A stretch of DNA of 64,000 nucleotides from Streptomyces echinoruber (GTDB lineage: Bacteria; Actinomycetota; Actinomycetes; Streptomycetales; Streptomycetaceae). The position numbers were made by a program, and so were the translations under genes. The stretch's first letter is position 1, and every line of letters begins with the position of its first letter. This document shows, piece after piece, positions 1 to 9,454 of this stretch. The DNA is taken from the NCBI RefSeq assembly GCF_014651135.1, contig NZ_BMWH01000011.1:27077-91076 (forward strand). Reading direction: 5' to 3'. The notes under the pieces are model-generated. The model was not told where the DNA came from. It worked only from the letters and a program-made list of their open reading frames with translations, and searched no databases.

Positions 1-394
1 CATCGTTCCGCGTCCCTGCGACCCGACCGTCGTCCACCCCGGCGGCGCCGCAGCCGCAGGGGGAACGAGCACACCGGGAGCCGCAACGAGGTCGTCGCAC
101 CACCGCGCCACCCGCGCGACGCGATGAGGCGACACTTCGGCGGGGGTACGAAGAGCACACAGGTCAGGTACGGCACGACAGCGAGGAGCCTCGTCGCCAC
201 AGCCACACCGGCAGGGAGCCCCGCCGCGTCACCGGCGCCACAGCAGTCGCGGCTGCCACTCGAGCCGCAGGCGCCGCTCGCCGCACCCGGTCCACGCCGC
301 TTCCTCTGCCGCCGTCGACCGTCCGCGTCGCGGTCTCCCACAAGGGCACACGGGGGCCGAGGCCGTCCTCCCGTGCGCCGCGAGGAGGTCGGCC
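1..394. other. Left-edge spacer, no gene recognised
   Basis: I see no convincing coding region upstream of the lipase start. The open frames here are GC-rich overprints with arginine- and proline-rich translations. Any lipase promoter would lie here, but I could not single out a -35/-10 pair. Confidence 0.5.
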
Positions 395-1258
395 ATGAAG
401 GTCATCGGGGCCCCGTTGCCCCTTCTCCCGTTCTGCCAGCGCCTGCTGCCGAGCAGGCTGGCGGGTCTCTCCCTGGCCCTGCTGAAGGCGACCGCCCTGG
501 AACTCGCCATCCTCGCCGGCCACCTCCTGCTCTATCCCTACGGCATCACCCCGGAGCGCCGGGCCCCCGCCGACCCCCCGCCGCCCGGGGGCGGCGCCGC
601 CCAACTGCCCACCGAGGCCAAACCCCCGGTGGTCCTGCTGCACGGCTTCATCGACAACCGCTCGGTCTTCGTGCTGCTGCGCCGCAATCTCGCCCAGCAC
701 GGCCGCCGGCGCATGGAGTCCCTCAACTACTCGCCGCTGACCTGCGACATCCGCACCGCGGCCGAGCTGCTCGGCCGGCACATCGAGGAGATCTGCGAAC
801 GCACCGGCAGCGAGCGGGTCGACGTCGTCGGGCACAGCCTCGGCGGGCTGATCGCGCGCTACTACGTGCAGCGGCTCGGCGGCGACGCCCGCGTGCGCAC
901 CCTGGTGACGCTGGGCACGCCGCACTCCGGCACGCGCGTCGCGCCGCTGGCCGACGCGCACCCCATCGTGCGCCAGATGCGCCCCGGCTCACCCGTGATC
1001 GAGGAGCTGGCCGCGCCCGCACCCGGCTGCCGCACCCATTTCGTCAGTTTCTGGAGCGATCTGGACCATTTGATGGTCCCGTTGGAGACGGCCCGCGTCG
1101 ACCACCCCGACCTGAGCGCGGAGAACATCCAGGTGACCGGAATCGGCCACCTCGCCCTGCCCGTGCACCCGGCGGTCGCCGCCGGGATACGGCAGGCCCT
1201 CGACACGGCACTCCCCGGCGAACCGACGGCCCCGGCGGGCGGGCTGACCGTGGCGTGA
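395..1258 (+). CDS. Secreted or membrane-anchored lipase/esterase (alpha/beta hydrolase)
   Basis: A 287-aa alpha/beta hydrolase of the triacylglycerol lipase/esterase type. An N-terminal hydrophobic stretch (about residues 22-48) acts as a signal anchor or uncleaved signal. The oxyanion-side motif LLHGF is at residues 81-85, the nucleophile elbow GHSLGG at 146-151 puts the catalytic Ser at 148, and GTPHSG (174-179) is typical of the family. Likely acid and base are an Asp near 222-224 and His252 in GIGHL. The ATG follows a purine-rich GAGGAGG about 5 bases upstream. It probably cleaves lipid or ester substrates outside the membrane; the substrate cannot be read from sequence. It stands alone, head to tail with the M23 peptidase gene. 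Confidence 0.85.
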   Translation: MKVIGAPLPLLPFCQRLLPSRLAGLSLALLKATALELAILAGHLLLYPYGITPERRAPADPPPPGGGAAQLPTEAKPPVVLLHGFIDNRSVFVLLRRNLAQHGRRRMESLNYSPLTCDIRTAAELLGRHIEEICERTGSERVDVVGHSLGGLIARYYVQRLGGDARVRTLVTLGTPHSGTRVAPLADAHPIVRQMRPGSPVIEELAAPAPGCRTHFVSFWSDLDHLMVPLETARVDHPDLSAENIQVTGIGHLALPVHPAVAAGIRQALDTALPGEPTAPAGGLTVA

Positions 1259-1505
1259 CGGCGAGTTGAGCCGGACCCGCTCAACGTCCGCCCCGCGCGC
1301 CCGATTTGCGGCGCCGCACCGCCGACCGGGTTCGAACGCCCGTCGAAAACAACGCCAAAGCGGCGCCCGTCGTCCCCCGAAACACGGCCGAATGCCCCTT
1401 TCCGGCGGGCGCGAAACCTGGAGAAGATTGTCGCGCCCGCGTACCGCCGGGTACAGTCGCCGCACTGCTCTGGCAGCCCCTGTTGTCGAGGCGAAAGAGA
1501 AGTTG

Positions 1506-3080
1506 GTGGACGATCGTCACCCGTCGGGGACCGCGACAACCCCGGCTCCGGCTTCCCAGGACGCCTCGGCGCACTACGCGCCGTACGGCGGCCAGGGCGC
1601 CGCGTACGGTGACTTCACCACGTACGGCGGCTACGACGCCACCGCTTTTCCCGCGCAGTCCACCGCCGCCGGCCACACCGGCACCGGCTACACCGCCGAC
1701 CCTCTCTCCGCCGATCCCCTCTCCGGCGACCCGACGGGCACCGGCGCCGCCTCGTACGGCACCGGGCAGTGGTGCACCGACACCACCCACCACCCCCTCG
1801 CCCACGACGCGTACGCCGCCCACCACCACGCCGCCTACGACACCACGTCCTGGACGGCCACCGGCACCGGGCAATGGGACACGCAGGCCTGGCTCCAGCC
1901 CGAGCAGACCGGCGCCGACCACACCCAGCAGTGGGACTGGGGCACGGTCGCCTTCGACACCGGCGCGTACGACGCCACGCAGTGGAACACCGCCGGCGCG
2001 GGCGAGCATCCCGCCGGGCACCCGGCCGAACCGTTCGGCCAGCAGGCGACCGCGACCTTCGCCCAGGTGCCCGACCCGCACGCCACCGCCGCCTTCGAAC
2101 CGGTCCCCGACGCCACCGCCGCCTTCGAGCAGGTCTCCTACGACGCGCAGGCAGCCACCGGCGAGGACGGGTACCAGGGCGAGGACGGGTACGGATACGG
2201 GGACGAGAACGGAGACGGGGACGAGGACGGCGGCGAGTCGGCCGCGACGGGTGAACTGCCCGCCGTCGCCCCGCTGCTGGACGACCAGGAGGAGGTCACC
2301 GTCCCGCCCGCCCCGGGTGCGCGGGCGGCCTCCCGCGCCGCGGGCCGCTCCCGGCGCCGTACGCCGCCCAAGCGGTCGGCGCTGCTGACGGTGGCCGTGC
2401 CCTCGGTCTGCGTGATGGGTGTCGCGGGGATCGCCGCCGCCTCGGTCGGCACGCTCTCCGACGACGGCAAGGAGACCTCGGCGGCCGCGTCGGACGCGCA
2501 GACCGTGCAGCCATCCACCGCCAACAACAAGCTGGACACCCAGCTCGCCAGTCTCTCCGCGGGCGCCGACGACTTCGCCGACCGGGCCAGCCGCACCCAG
2601 GAGCGCATCGACCTCAAGGCGCAGCAGGAGGCCGAGAAGAGGAAGGCGGCGGAGGAGGCGGCCCGCAGGGAGCGGCTGCGCCCCAAGTTCGCCCTCCCGG
2701 TCGCCCAGCACGGCCTGAGTGCCTACTTCGGCCAGGCCGGCATCAACTGGATGTCCGTGCACACCGGCATCGACTTCCCCGTCTCCTACGGCACGACGGT
2801 GATGGCCGCGACCGACGGCACGGTGCGCACCCAGTGGAACAGCGCCTACGGCAACATGATGATCGTGACGGCGAAGGACGGCACGGAGACGTGGTACTGC
2901 CACCTCTCCACCTACATCGTGCCCTCCGGTACGACCGTGAAGGCCGGCCAGCCGATCGCGCACTCCGGCAACTCCGGCAACTCCACCGGGCCGCACCTGC
3001 ACTTCGAGGTGCGGCCGGGCGGCGGCGCGCCCATCGACCCGCTGCCGTGGCTGCGCAGCCACGACCTGGACCCGTCCTGA
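1506..3080 (+). CDS. Membrane-anchored M23 family metallopeptidase
   Basis: A 524-aa peptidase. A long Tyr/Gly/Thr/Asp-rich disordered N-terminus (about 1-270) is followed by a basic patch, one transmembrane segment (about 290-315), a short coiled coil rich in Glu, Lys and Arg, and a C-terminal M23 (LytM) domain. Zinc ligands are visible as HTGIDF (HxxxD) and HLHFE (HxH). The family cleaves peptide cross-links of peptidoglycan, placing the catalytic domain outside the membrane. I chose GTG at 1506 because GAAAGAGA lies just upstream and the reading frame further upstream looks like overprint; TTG at 1503 is the alternative. It converges on pcrA, sharing a hairpin at 3150-3182. Confidence 0.85.
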   Translation: MDDRHPSGTATTPAPASQDASAHYAPYGGQGAAYGDFTTYGGYDATAFPAQSTAAGHTGTGYTADPLSADPLSGDPTGTGAASYGTGQWCTDTTHHPLAHDAYAAHHHAAYDTTSWTATGTGQWDTQAWLQPEQTGADHTQQWDWGTVAFDTGAYDATQWNTAGAGEHPAGHPAEPFGQQATATFAQVPDPHATAAFEPVPDATAAFEQVSYDAQAATGEDGYQGEDGYGYGDENGDGDEDGGESAATGELPAVAPLLDDQEEVTVPPAPGARAASRAAGRSRRRTPPKRSALLTVAVPSVCVMGVAGIAAASVGTLSDDGKETSAAASDAQTVQPSTANNKLDTQLASLSAGADDFADRASRTQERIDLKAQQEAEKRKAAEEAARRERLRPKFALPVAQHGLSAYFGQAGINWMSVHTGIDFPVSYGTTVMAATDGTVRTQWNSAYGNMMIVTAKDGTETWYCHLSTYIVPSGTTVKAGQPIAHSGNSGNSTGPHLHFEVRPGGGAPIDPLPWLRSHDLDPS

Positions 3081-3149
3081 GCCGACGCGACGCCCGGGCC
3101 CGGACAACCCCAGGGGCCGGGACGGTCCGAGCCGCCGGGAACGCCGCCG

Positions 3150-3182
3150 AAGCCCCGGGCCCACGGCCCCGAACCGGGGCTT
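3150..3182. terminator. Hairpin between convergent M23 and pcrA genes
   Basis: The arms AAGCCCCGG (3150-3158) and CCGGGGCTT (3174-3182) form a perfect 9-bp stem. It sits between two convergent stop codons, so it could terminate both transcripts. There is no long T tract, which is common in high-GC actinomycetes. Confidence 0.55.
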
Positions 3183-3212
3183 GATCCGACCGTCCCGAGC
3201 CGGGGCCGCCGT

Positions 3213-5708
3213 TCAGAGCTTCTCGACCGGCGCGTACCGCAGCAGCAGCCGCTTCGGCTTCTCGTCGCCGAAGTCGATCGTCGCCTCGGCGTTCGCGCCC
3301 GTGCCCTTCACCGCGACGACCGTGCCCAGCCCGAACTGGTCGTGCGTGACCCGGTCGCCGACGGCCAGGGACACCACCGGCTTCTCCGTCGCCCTGCGGG
3401 TGGCGAACCCGGACGCCCCGGAGGCCGAGGAGCGCGACCGCGACGACGACAGCGAGGCCGCCACCCCCGACATCGGGCCGGAGGCCGCGGGGGCCGAGGC
3501 GCCGGTGCGTTTCCAGTCGACGTGGACTGGCGGGATCTCCTCCAGGAAGCGGGAGGGCGGGTTGTACGACGGCTGTCCCCACGCGCTGCGCATCACCGAC
3601 CGCGTCAGGTACAGCCGTTCCCGGGCGCGCGTGATGCCGACGTAGGCCAGGCGGCGCTCCTCCTCCAGCTCCTTGGTCTGGCCGAGGGCGCGCAGGTGCG
3701 GGAAGACGCCGTCCTCCATGCCGGTGAGGAACACCACCGGGAACTCCAGGCCCTTGGCGGTGTGCAGGGTCATCAGTGTGATGACGCCGTCGCCCTCCTC
3801 GTCGGGGATCTCGTCGGAGTCGGCGACCAGGGCGACCTGTTCGAGGAACTCGGCCAGCGTGCCTCCCGGGGCGGTGGCCCCTGATGTCGCCGCCTCCTCA
3901 CCGCGGGCCTGCTCGAACTCCAGGGCGACGGCGGCGAGTTCCTGCAGGTTCTCGATGCGGGTCTCGTCCTGCGGGTCGGTGGAGTTCTGCAACTCGGCGA
4001 GATAGCCGGTGCGTTCGAGGACGGCCTCCAGGACCGTGGCCGGCCCGGCGCCGGACTCGACGATCGTGCGCAGCTCCTCCATCAGCGCGTTGAAGCGCTT
4101 GACGGCGTTGGCGGAGCGCGCGGCCATGCCGTACGCCTCGTCGACGCGCTTGAGCGCCTGGGCGAAGCTGATCCTCTCCCGCTGGGCGAGGGCGTCGATC
4201 ATCGCCTCGGCGCGTTCGCCGATGCCGCGCTTGGGCACGTTGAGGATGCGGCGCAGCGGCACCGAGTCCTCCGGGTTGGCCAGCACCCGCAGGTAGGCCA
4301 GGATGTCCCGGACCTCCTTGCGCTCGTAGAAGCGGACGCCGCCGACGACCTTGTAGGGCAGGCCGACGCGGATGAAGACCTCTTCGAAGACGCGGGACTG
4401 GGCGTTGGTGCGGTAGAAGACGGCGACGTCGCCGGCCTTGGCCAGGCCCGCGTCGGTGAGGCGGTCTATCTCGTCGGCGACGAACTGCGCCTCGTCGTGC
4501 TCGGTGTCGGCGACGTAGCCGACGATCCGCTCGCCCGGGCCGGCGTTGGTCCACAGGTTCTTCGGGCGGCGGGACTCGTTGCGCTCGATGACCGCGTTGG
4601 CGGCGCTCAGGATCGTCTGCGTGGAGCGGTAGTTCTGCTCCAGCAGGATCGTCGTGGCGTCCGGGTAGTCCTCCTCGAACTGGAGGATGTTGCGGATGGT
4701 CGCGCCGCGGAAGGCGTAGATCGACTGGTCGGCGTCGCCCACCACGCACAGTTCGGCGGACGGCGGGCCGTCCCCGCCGGATGGGGTGTCCGCGCCGGGC
4801 GCGCCGGTGCCGACGAGTTCGCGGACGAGGGCGTACTGGGCGTGGTTGGTGTCCTGGTACTCGTCGACCAGGACGTGCCGGAAGCGGCGGCGGTAGTGCT
4901 CGGCGACGTCGGGGAACGCGCGCAGCAGGTTCACCGTCGTCATGATCAGGTCGTCGAAGTCGAGGGCGTTGGCCTCGCGCAGCCGCGACTGGTAGAGGGC
5001 GTAGGCCTGGGCGAGGGTCTTCTCGAAACCGTCGGCGGCCTGCGCGGCGAAGTCCTCCTCGTCGATCAGCTCGTTCTTGAGGTTGCTGACCTTGGCGCTG
5101 AAGGACTTGGGCGGAAAGCGCTTGGGGTCGAGGTCCAGGTCGCGGCAGACCAGGGCCATCAGGCGCCTGGAGTCGGCGGCGTCGTAGATCGAGAAGGACG
5201 AGGTCAGGCCGAGCCTCCTGGCCTCGCGGCGCAGGATGCGCACGCATGCGCTGTGGAACGTCATCACCCACATCGCGTTCACGCGCGGGCCGACGAGCTG
5301 CTCGACGCGCTCCTTCATCTCGGCGGCGGCCTTGTTGGTGAAGGTGATCGCGAGGATCTGACCGGGGTGCACGCCGCGCTCGGCGAGCAGGTAGGCGATG
5401 CGGTGGGTCAGCACGCGCGTCTTGCCGGAACCGGCGCCGGCGACGATGAGCAGCGGGGAGCCGGAGTGCACGACGGCGGCGCGCTGGTTGTCGTTCAGCC
5501 CCTGAAGCAGCGCGGCGGTGTCCACGACGGGGCGCGGGGCGCCGTCGCGGTAGTACGCCTCCCGGTCCGGCGGCACGTCGAACCGCCCGCCGAACAGGTC
5601 GTCCGGAAGCGGCTCCGGCGCCTGTTCGTCCTCGGGCGGCGGTTCCTCCTCGTGGGCCGGCGGGGCCTGGAGGCTGGCCAGGAAGCTGTCGTCAAAGAGG
5701 CTGCTCAT
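3213..5708 (-). CDS. pcrA: ATP-dependent DNA helicase PcrA (UvrD/Rep family)
   Basis: An 831-aa superfamily 1A helicase that unwinds DNA 3' to 5' in repair and replication restart. All motifs are visible: Walker A GAGSGKT (residues 91-97), DEYQD (motif II), GDADQSIYAFRGA (III), NYRST (IV), LMTLHTAKGLEF (V) and GITRARERLYL (VI). The C-terminal 50 residues, starting GDRVTHDQFGLG, match the Tudor-like domain that contacts RNA polymerase in PcrA. The N-terminal 65 residues are acidic and Pro-rich, as in actinobacterial PcrA. The ATG at 5708 gives MSSLFDDSF. Length is normal and no residue appears damaged. Confidence 0.96.
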   Translation of the reverse strand: MSSLFDDSFLASLQAPPAHEEEPPPEDEQAPEPLPDDLFGGRFDVPPDREAYYRDGAPRPVVDTAALLQGLNDNQRAAVVHSGSPLLIVAGAGSGKTRVLTHRIAYLLAERGVHPGQILAITFTNKAAAEMKERVEQLVGPRVNAMWVMTFHSACVRILRREARRLGLTSSFSIYDAADSRRLMALVCRDLDLDPKRFPPKSFSAKVSNLKNELIDEEDFAAQAADGFEKTLAQAYALYQSRLREANALDFDDLIMTTVNLLRAFPDVAEHYRRRFRHVLVDEYQDTNHAQYALVRELVGTGAPGADTPSGGDGPPSAELCVVGDADQSIYAFRGATIRNILQFEEDYPDATTILLEQNYRSTQTILSAANAVIERNESRRPKNLWTNAGPGERIVGYVADTEHDEAQFVADEIDRLTDAGLAKAGDVAVFYRTNAQSRVFEEVFIRVGLPYKVVGGVRFYERKEVRDILAYLRVLANPEDSVPLRRILNVPKRGIGERAEAMIDALAQRERISFAQALKRVDEAYGMAARSANAVKRFNALMEELRTIVESGAGPATVLEAVLERTGYLAELQNSTDPQDETRIENLQELAAVALEFEQARGEEAATSGATAPGGTLAEFLEQVALVADSDEIPDEEGDGVITLMTLHTAKGLEFPVVFLTGMEDGVFPHLRALGQTKELEEERRLAYVGITRARERLYLTRSVMRSAWGQPSYNPPSRFLEEIPPVHVDWKRTGASAPAASGPMSGVAASLSSSRSRSSASGASGFATRRATEKPVVSLAVGDRVTHDQFGLGTVVAVKGTGANAEATIDFGDEKPKRLLLRYAPVEKL

Positions 5709-5752
5709 CGCTCTCCGAGTCTAGGGCGCCGCACCGACAGCCCGCCGCCGCA

Positions 5753-5922
5753 CCGGAAACTCGGCCCCCTCGCTCCGGGAACTCGGCCTCTTTGCTCTCT
5801 TCACTCCGGGAACTCGGCCCCTTTGCCCCAGGGAACGCCCGCTCGCCCCCGAGAGCGTCCACTCGCCCCCGGAAACGCCCGTACACTCCCAGGAAGCACC
5901 CGCCCACCCCGGGAACGCCTGC
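5753..5922. repeat. Degenerate tandem repeats in the pcrA upstream spacer
   Basis: About eight imperfect units of 20-24 bp carry the core CGGGAACTCGGCCCC, drifting to GGGAACGCCCGCTCGCCC towards the right. They fill most of the 466-bp spacer (5709-6174) between divergent pcrA and the NlpC/P60 gene. No gene is seen in the spacer. Confidence 0.55.
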
Positions 5923-6006
5923 TCACGGAGGTCACCGCCCCGGTCACCCACCGCGCTGCGGCGCGGGCACGCACGGCCAACGTATCGGACATACCACCCA
6001 GCAACC

Positions 6007-6036
6007 TTCACACCCGCCACACAAGTTGGCTACCGT
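6007..6036 (+). promoter_or_regulatory. Possible promoter of the first NlpC/P60 gene
   Basis: TTCACA (6007-6012) and TACCGT (6031-6036) are separated by 18 bp in a locally less GC-rich stretch, about 140 bp upstream of the start. This is a weak match to the housekeeping consensus and is an inference only. Confidence 0.25.
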
Positions 6037-6174
6037 GCGTTCAGGGCCGCCCGACGCGCCGGCGAGGACCACCGGGCCGTGCGGCTCCGCCGCCCGAACC
6101 CTCCCCGGAGCGGGAATGACCCGGGAAACCCCCACCGCCGACCCGTAAGGCGCACAGGGAAGGAGTCGCCTCTT

Positions 6175-7359
6175 TTGGCGTCGCACCGCAAGTCGCCGAC
6201 GGAAGCGCGCACCGCAGGGCCGCGCACCCCCGCCCTGGCCACGGCCGACCTCACGTCCGTGGCCCTGCTCTCCCAGCAGGCCGCGGCCGTTCCCGGCCCC
6301 GGAGAGCACAACCGTCCGGCGCCGCAGCCGAGTCAGGAGGAGGTCGAGCGCAAGCTCGACGACTTCTACCGCCGGGCCGAGTCGGCCGCCGAGGGCTCCA
6401 CCGCCGTGAAGGAGCGCCCCGCCAAGCCGCGCCGCCGGATCGACACCCTCCTCGACGAGGTGGCCCGGCGCGCGCAGAAGTCCGACGCCGTGCCCGAGAT
6501 CCCGCCGGGCTACTACGACCAGGCCCAGCTCATGCGTCGGCTGGCCGCCCGGCAGCGGAACGTGGTCGGCGATCCGGCCGCGCGGCGGGCGGCCCTGAGA
6601 CGGCGGCAGACGACCGTCACCGAACCCCTTCCGGCGTCGGCGTCGGTATCTGCCTCGGCGCCGCCCGTCCCACAGCACGACGTCAAGGCCGTCAAGGCCG
6701 CCGTCCAGCACAAGCTCGCCGTCGCGCGGGAACTGCTGGCCCGGCGCACCGCGCACCAGGCGACGCGCTGGGCGGAGGCGGTGAGCGCGGCGGGAGCGGT
6801 GAGCGCGGAGCACGCCGTGGCGGCCGCGGCCCCCGAGACCGCCCCGCACACGCCCGCGACGCCGTACCCGCACCCGTCCCCGGCGCCCTCGGCACCCCCG
6901 GCGCCGCCGGTGGCCGCACCCCCGGTGGCCGTGTCCGCGCCGCCGACGTCCGCGCCGCCGGTGGCCGTGTCTGCGCCGCCGGCGTCCTCCTCCTCGTACG
7001 CCTCCAAGGCGCAGAAGGCGCTCGCCTTCGCCCGCGCGCAGCTCGGCAAACCGTGCGTGTGGGGCGCGTCGGGCCCCGGTTCGTACGACTGCTCCGGGCT
7101 GACCCGGGCCGCCTGGAAGGCCGCCGGCGTCGCGTTGCCGCGGACCGCCCGCGAGCAGGCCGCCGCCGGCACCGAGGTGCCGCTCTCCGAGGCGCAGCCC
7201 GGCGACCTCGTCGTCTTCCGCGACGACGCGAGCCATATCGGGCTGTACACCGGCGACGGCCTGGTGATCCACGCGCCGAGGCCCGGCCGGTGCGTCTGCG
7301 AGGAGCCGGTGACGGAGGTCGACGGGTCGGCCGTCCGGCGCGTGGTGCGGCCGGCCTGA
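6175..7359 (+). CDS. NlpC/P60 family cell-wall hydrolase
   Basis: A 394-aa protein with a C-terminal NlpC/P60 cysteine peptidase domain, the family that cleaves D-Glu to diaminopimelate bonds in peptidoglycan stems. The catalytic Cys lies in YDCSGL and the His in the SHIGLYTGDG segment. The N-terminus carries charged helical segments typical of the coiled coil of this family, then an Ala/Pro-rich linker made of PPVAVSAPP-type repeats. I chose the TTG start because GGGAAGGAG ends 9 bases upstream. The N-terminal hydrophobic stretch (about 20-40) is a poor signal peptide, so export is inferred from family. Confidence 0.82.
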   Translation: MASHRKSPTEARTAGPRTPALATADLTSVALLSQQAAAVPGPGEHNRPAPQPSQEEVERKLDDFYRRAESAAEGSTAVKERPAKPRRRIDTLLDEVARRAQKSDAVPEIPPGYYDQAQLMRRLAARQRNVVGDPAARRAALRRRQTTVTEPLPASASVSASAPPVPQHDVKAVKAAVQHKLAVARELLARRTAHQATRWAEAVSAAGAVSAEHAVAAAAPETAPHTPATPYPHPSPAPSAPPAPPVAAPPVAVSAPPTSAPPVAVSAPPASSSSYASKAQKALAFARAQLGKPCVWGASGPGSYDCSGLTRAAWKAAGVALPRTAREQAAAGTEVPLSEAQPGDLVVFRDDASHIGLYTGDGLVIHAPRPGRCVCEEPVTEVDGSAVRRVVRPA

Positions 7360-7398
7360 CGACGGCGGGGCGAGGCGGGCGCCGACCGCGCGGCGCCC

Positions 7399-7516
7399 GC
7401 GGTGAACGTCACTTCCGCGGCCCCGCGGTGAACGTCACTTCCGCGGTCCCGCGGTGGACGTCACCTCCGCGGCGCCCGCGGCGAACGTCAGGTCCACGGT
7501 GAACGTCAGGTCCACA
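7399..7516. repeat. 26-bp tandem repeat after the NlpC/P60 gene
   Basis: GGTGAACGTCACTTCCGCGG-type units begin at 7401, 7427 and 7453, then 7480 and 7498 in shortened form. The repeat fills the spacer between convergent genes and touches the last codons of the membrane protein on the minus strand. Confidence 0.75.
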
Positions 7517-7859
7517 GCACCGCGATGAAGATGTTCGCCGTGGTCAGCAGGCCCACCAGACCGAAGAGGCCCTTGTCCACCTTCTCCTCGTCCCGCTTCA
7601 CGTAGACCAGCACCAGGATCACGATCAGCAGGGCCAGCTTCAGGCCGATCTTGACGTTGTTGACGTGGTGGTCCCCCGCCTGGTTGAGGCCGACCAGAAC
7701 GGCGCCGGTGACCAGCATCGTCAGCGCGCCGTGCAGCATCCCGGGGACGAAGCGCGCCGTGCCCCGGCCCATCGCCTTCATCTGGGTGAGGAAGCCGCCG
7801 AGGAGCGCGGCTATGCCGACGATGTGCAGGCCGACGAAGAGGTGGATGAGTGCGTCCAT
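7506..7859 (-). CDS. Small integral membrane protein, four predicted helices
   Basis: A 117-aa protein starting MDALIHLFVG, nearly all hydrophobic. Four membrane segments can be read at about 5-25, 38-58, 70-87 and 98-115. A charged loop YVKRDEEKVDK separates the last two. I do not recognise a catalytic motif and do not assign a function. I preferred ATG at 7859 because the upstream extension is Pro/Arg-rich and unlike a real N-terminus. It stands alone between the two NlpC/P60 genes. Confidence 0.72.
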   Translation of the reverse strand: MDALIHLFVGLHIVGIAALLGGFLTQMKAMGRGTARFVPGMLHGALTMLVTGAVLVGLNQAGDHHVNNVKIGLKLALLIVILVLVYVKRDEEKVDKGLFGLVGLLTTANIFIAVLWT

Positions 7860-8272
7860 GGAGCCGGAGCCTAACCAGGAGCCACCGGGCCTTCGGACAC
7901 CGGGCCGCACACTCCCGCCCGGGCCCGCGACACCCGCACGGGCCCGCAGGCCCGCAGGTGCGCGGCTCCTAGCACTCGGCCGCTCCGCCGCGCGGCGGAA
8001 CCGCCCTTTCGGTCACCGCCGTACGCGAAGTCGGCGAACATGTGCAGGACTTCCGCCCCTTACGGTCACCGGTGATCCACTCACGCCACTTCCGCACAAC
8101 ACGTAACCGTCCCGTCACTGTCGGCTCTAGCGTCCCTTCCCAGGTGACCGGCTCTCCACCGCCGCCCGACAGGGCACCGCCGGTCACCACCGCCGAAAGG
8201 TCCGGCGGCGGCCCGTCCCCCGTGCGAGCCGCCGCCGGACGCGCGTCCCGCCCCCGCGGGGCGCCTGGGAGT

Positions 8273-8326
8273 CGTACGCGCCGTACGAGCCGTGCAAGCC
8301 GCACGAGCCGTACGAGCCGTACGAGA
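8273..8326. repeat. Six 9-bp direct repeats in the leader of the second NlpC/P60 gene
   Basis: Six exact-length units (CGTACGCGC, CGTACGAGC, CGTGCAAGC, CGCACGAGC, CGTACGAGC, CGTACGAGA) run without gaps and end four bases before the Shine-Dalgarno-like AAAGGA. They lie in a 489-bp spacer (7860-8348) in which no gene is seen; a GC-rich palindrome TCCGCCGCGCGGCGGA sits near 7984. Confidence 0.7.
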
Positions 8327-8348
8327 ACGAAAGGACGTGACGGCCCGG

Positions 8349-9452
8349 GTGGCAGCGCACCGCAGACCCCGACCGCGCCCGTTCGGCGGCGCCGCCGCCC
8401 GCACCGCCGCCGCCGTCGGGCTCGCGGGCGCGGCGACCGCCACGGCCCTCGGCGGCACCGGCCACGCCGCACCGCGGCCGGGCCCGGAGCAGGTCAGGGC
8501 GAAGGTGGACCGGCTCTACCGGGAGGCGGAGGCCGCCACCGAGAAGTACGACGGCACGAAAGAGAAGGCGGACCGGGCGCGGCGCCGGCTCGACGCACTG
8601 CGCGACGAGGCGGCCCGCCGCACCGACCGGCTGAACGCGGCGCGGGAGGCGCTGGGAGCGGTGGCAGCGGCGCAGTACCGCAGCGGCGGCATGGGCCCGG
8701 CCCTGCAACTCGCGCTCTCCGGCGATCCGGACCGCTACCTGGAGGGCGTCGGGTTCGCCGAGCGGGTGGGTGCGCGGCAGGCGGCGGCCGTGGCGCGGGT
8801 ACGGAAGCAGCTCGGCGAGCTGGAGCGGCTGCGCGGCGCCGCGCGTGTCGAGGTGGCGTCGCTGCGCACCCGGCAGGCCGAGCTGCGGCGCCGGAAGCAG
8901 GAGATCACCGGCAGGCTGGCCGAGGCCCGGCGCCTGCTGGCCGGGCTGTCCCCGTCGGAACGCGAGCGGGTCGCGGACGGCACCGGCGGCGCGACCGCGG
9001 CCCACGCCGCGCGGTCCGGTCCCGGCGGCGCGGCGCGCGACGTCCTCGGACCGGCGGGAGGCAACGCCCTCGGCCCGGCGGGCGGCGGTGCCGCGGCCCC
9101 GAACTCCCGCGCGGCGGCGGCCGTCGCCTACGCCTACGGCAAGCTCGGCAGCCCGTACGTGTGGGGCGCGACCGGCCCGAACGCCTTCGACTGCTCGGGC
9201 CTGGTGCAGGCCGCGTACCGCGCCGCGGGCGTCTCGCTGCCGCGCACCACCTACGCGCAGTTCGGCGCGGGCCGCCGGGTCTCCCGCTCCGAACTGCTCC
9301 CCGGCGACCTGGTGTTCTTCTACTCCGGGATCAGTCACGTCGGCCTGTACGTCGGCAACGGGCTGATGATCCACGCCCCCAACCCGTCGGCGCCGGTCCG
9401 CCTGGCCCCCGTCGACCAGATGCCGTTCGCGGGGGCGACGCGGGTGATGTGA
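8349..9452 (+). CDS. NlpC/P60 family cell-wall hydrolase with N-terminal coiled coil
   Basis: A 367-aa secreted peptidoglycan hydrolase. A signal peptide (about 1-40, ending near GTGHA) is followed by a long charged coiled coil (about 50-210), a Gly/Ala linker and a C-terminal NlpC/P60 domain. The catalytic Cys is in FDCSGL and the His in SHVGLYVGNG; HAPNP follows near the end. Its layout matches actinobacterial RipA/Cgl-type endopeptidases. GTG at 8349 lies 13 bases after GGA; GTG at 8337 is in frame but sits almost on top of the Shine-Dalgarno. It resembles the neighbour at 6175, so the two are likely paralogues. Confidence 0.85.
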   Translation: MAAHRRPRPRPFGGAAARTAAAVGLAGAATATALGGTGHAAPRPGPEQVRAKVDRLYREAEAATEKYDGTKEKADRARRRLDALRDEAARRTDRLNAAREALGAVAAAQYRSGGMGPALQLALSGDPDRYLEGVGFAERVGARQAAAVARVRKQLGELERLRGAARVEVASLRTRQAELRRRKQEITGRLAEARRLLAGLSPSERERVADGTGGATAAHAARSGPGGAARDVLGPAGGNALGPAGGGAAAPNSRAAAAVAYAYGKLGSPYVWGATGPNAFDCSGLVQAAYRAAGVSLPRTTYAQFGAGRRVSRSELLPGDLVFFYSGISHVGLYVGNGLMIHAPNPSAPVRLAPVDQMPFAGATRVM

Positions 9453-9454
9453 AG

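Noticed and set aside
7506..7859. Antisense frame over the small membrane protein
   Set aside because: The minus-strand frame has clean membrane-helix periodicity; the plus-strand frame does not.
8041..8340. ydaO-type c-di-AMP riboswitch before the NlpC/P60 gene
   Set aside because: Such elements occur before actinobacterial cell-wall hydrolases, but I could not find the conserved core here or before the genes at 1506 and 6175.
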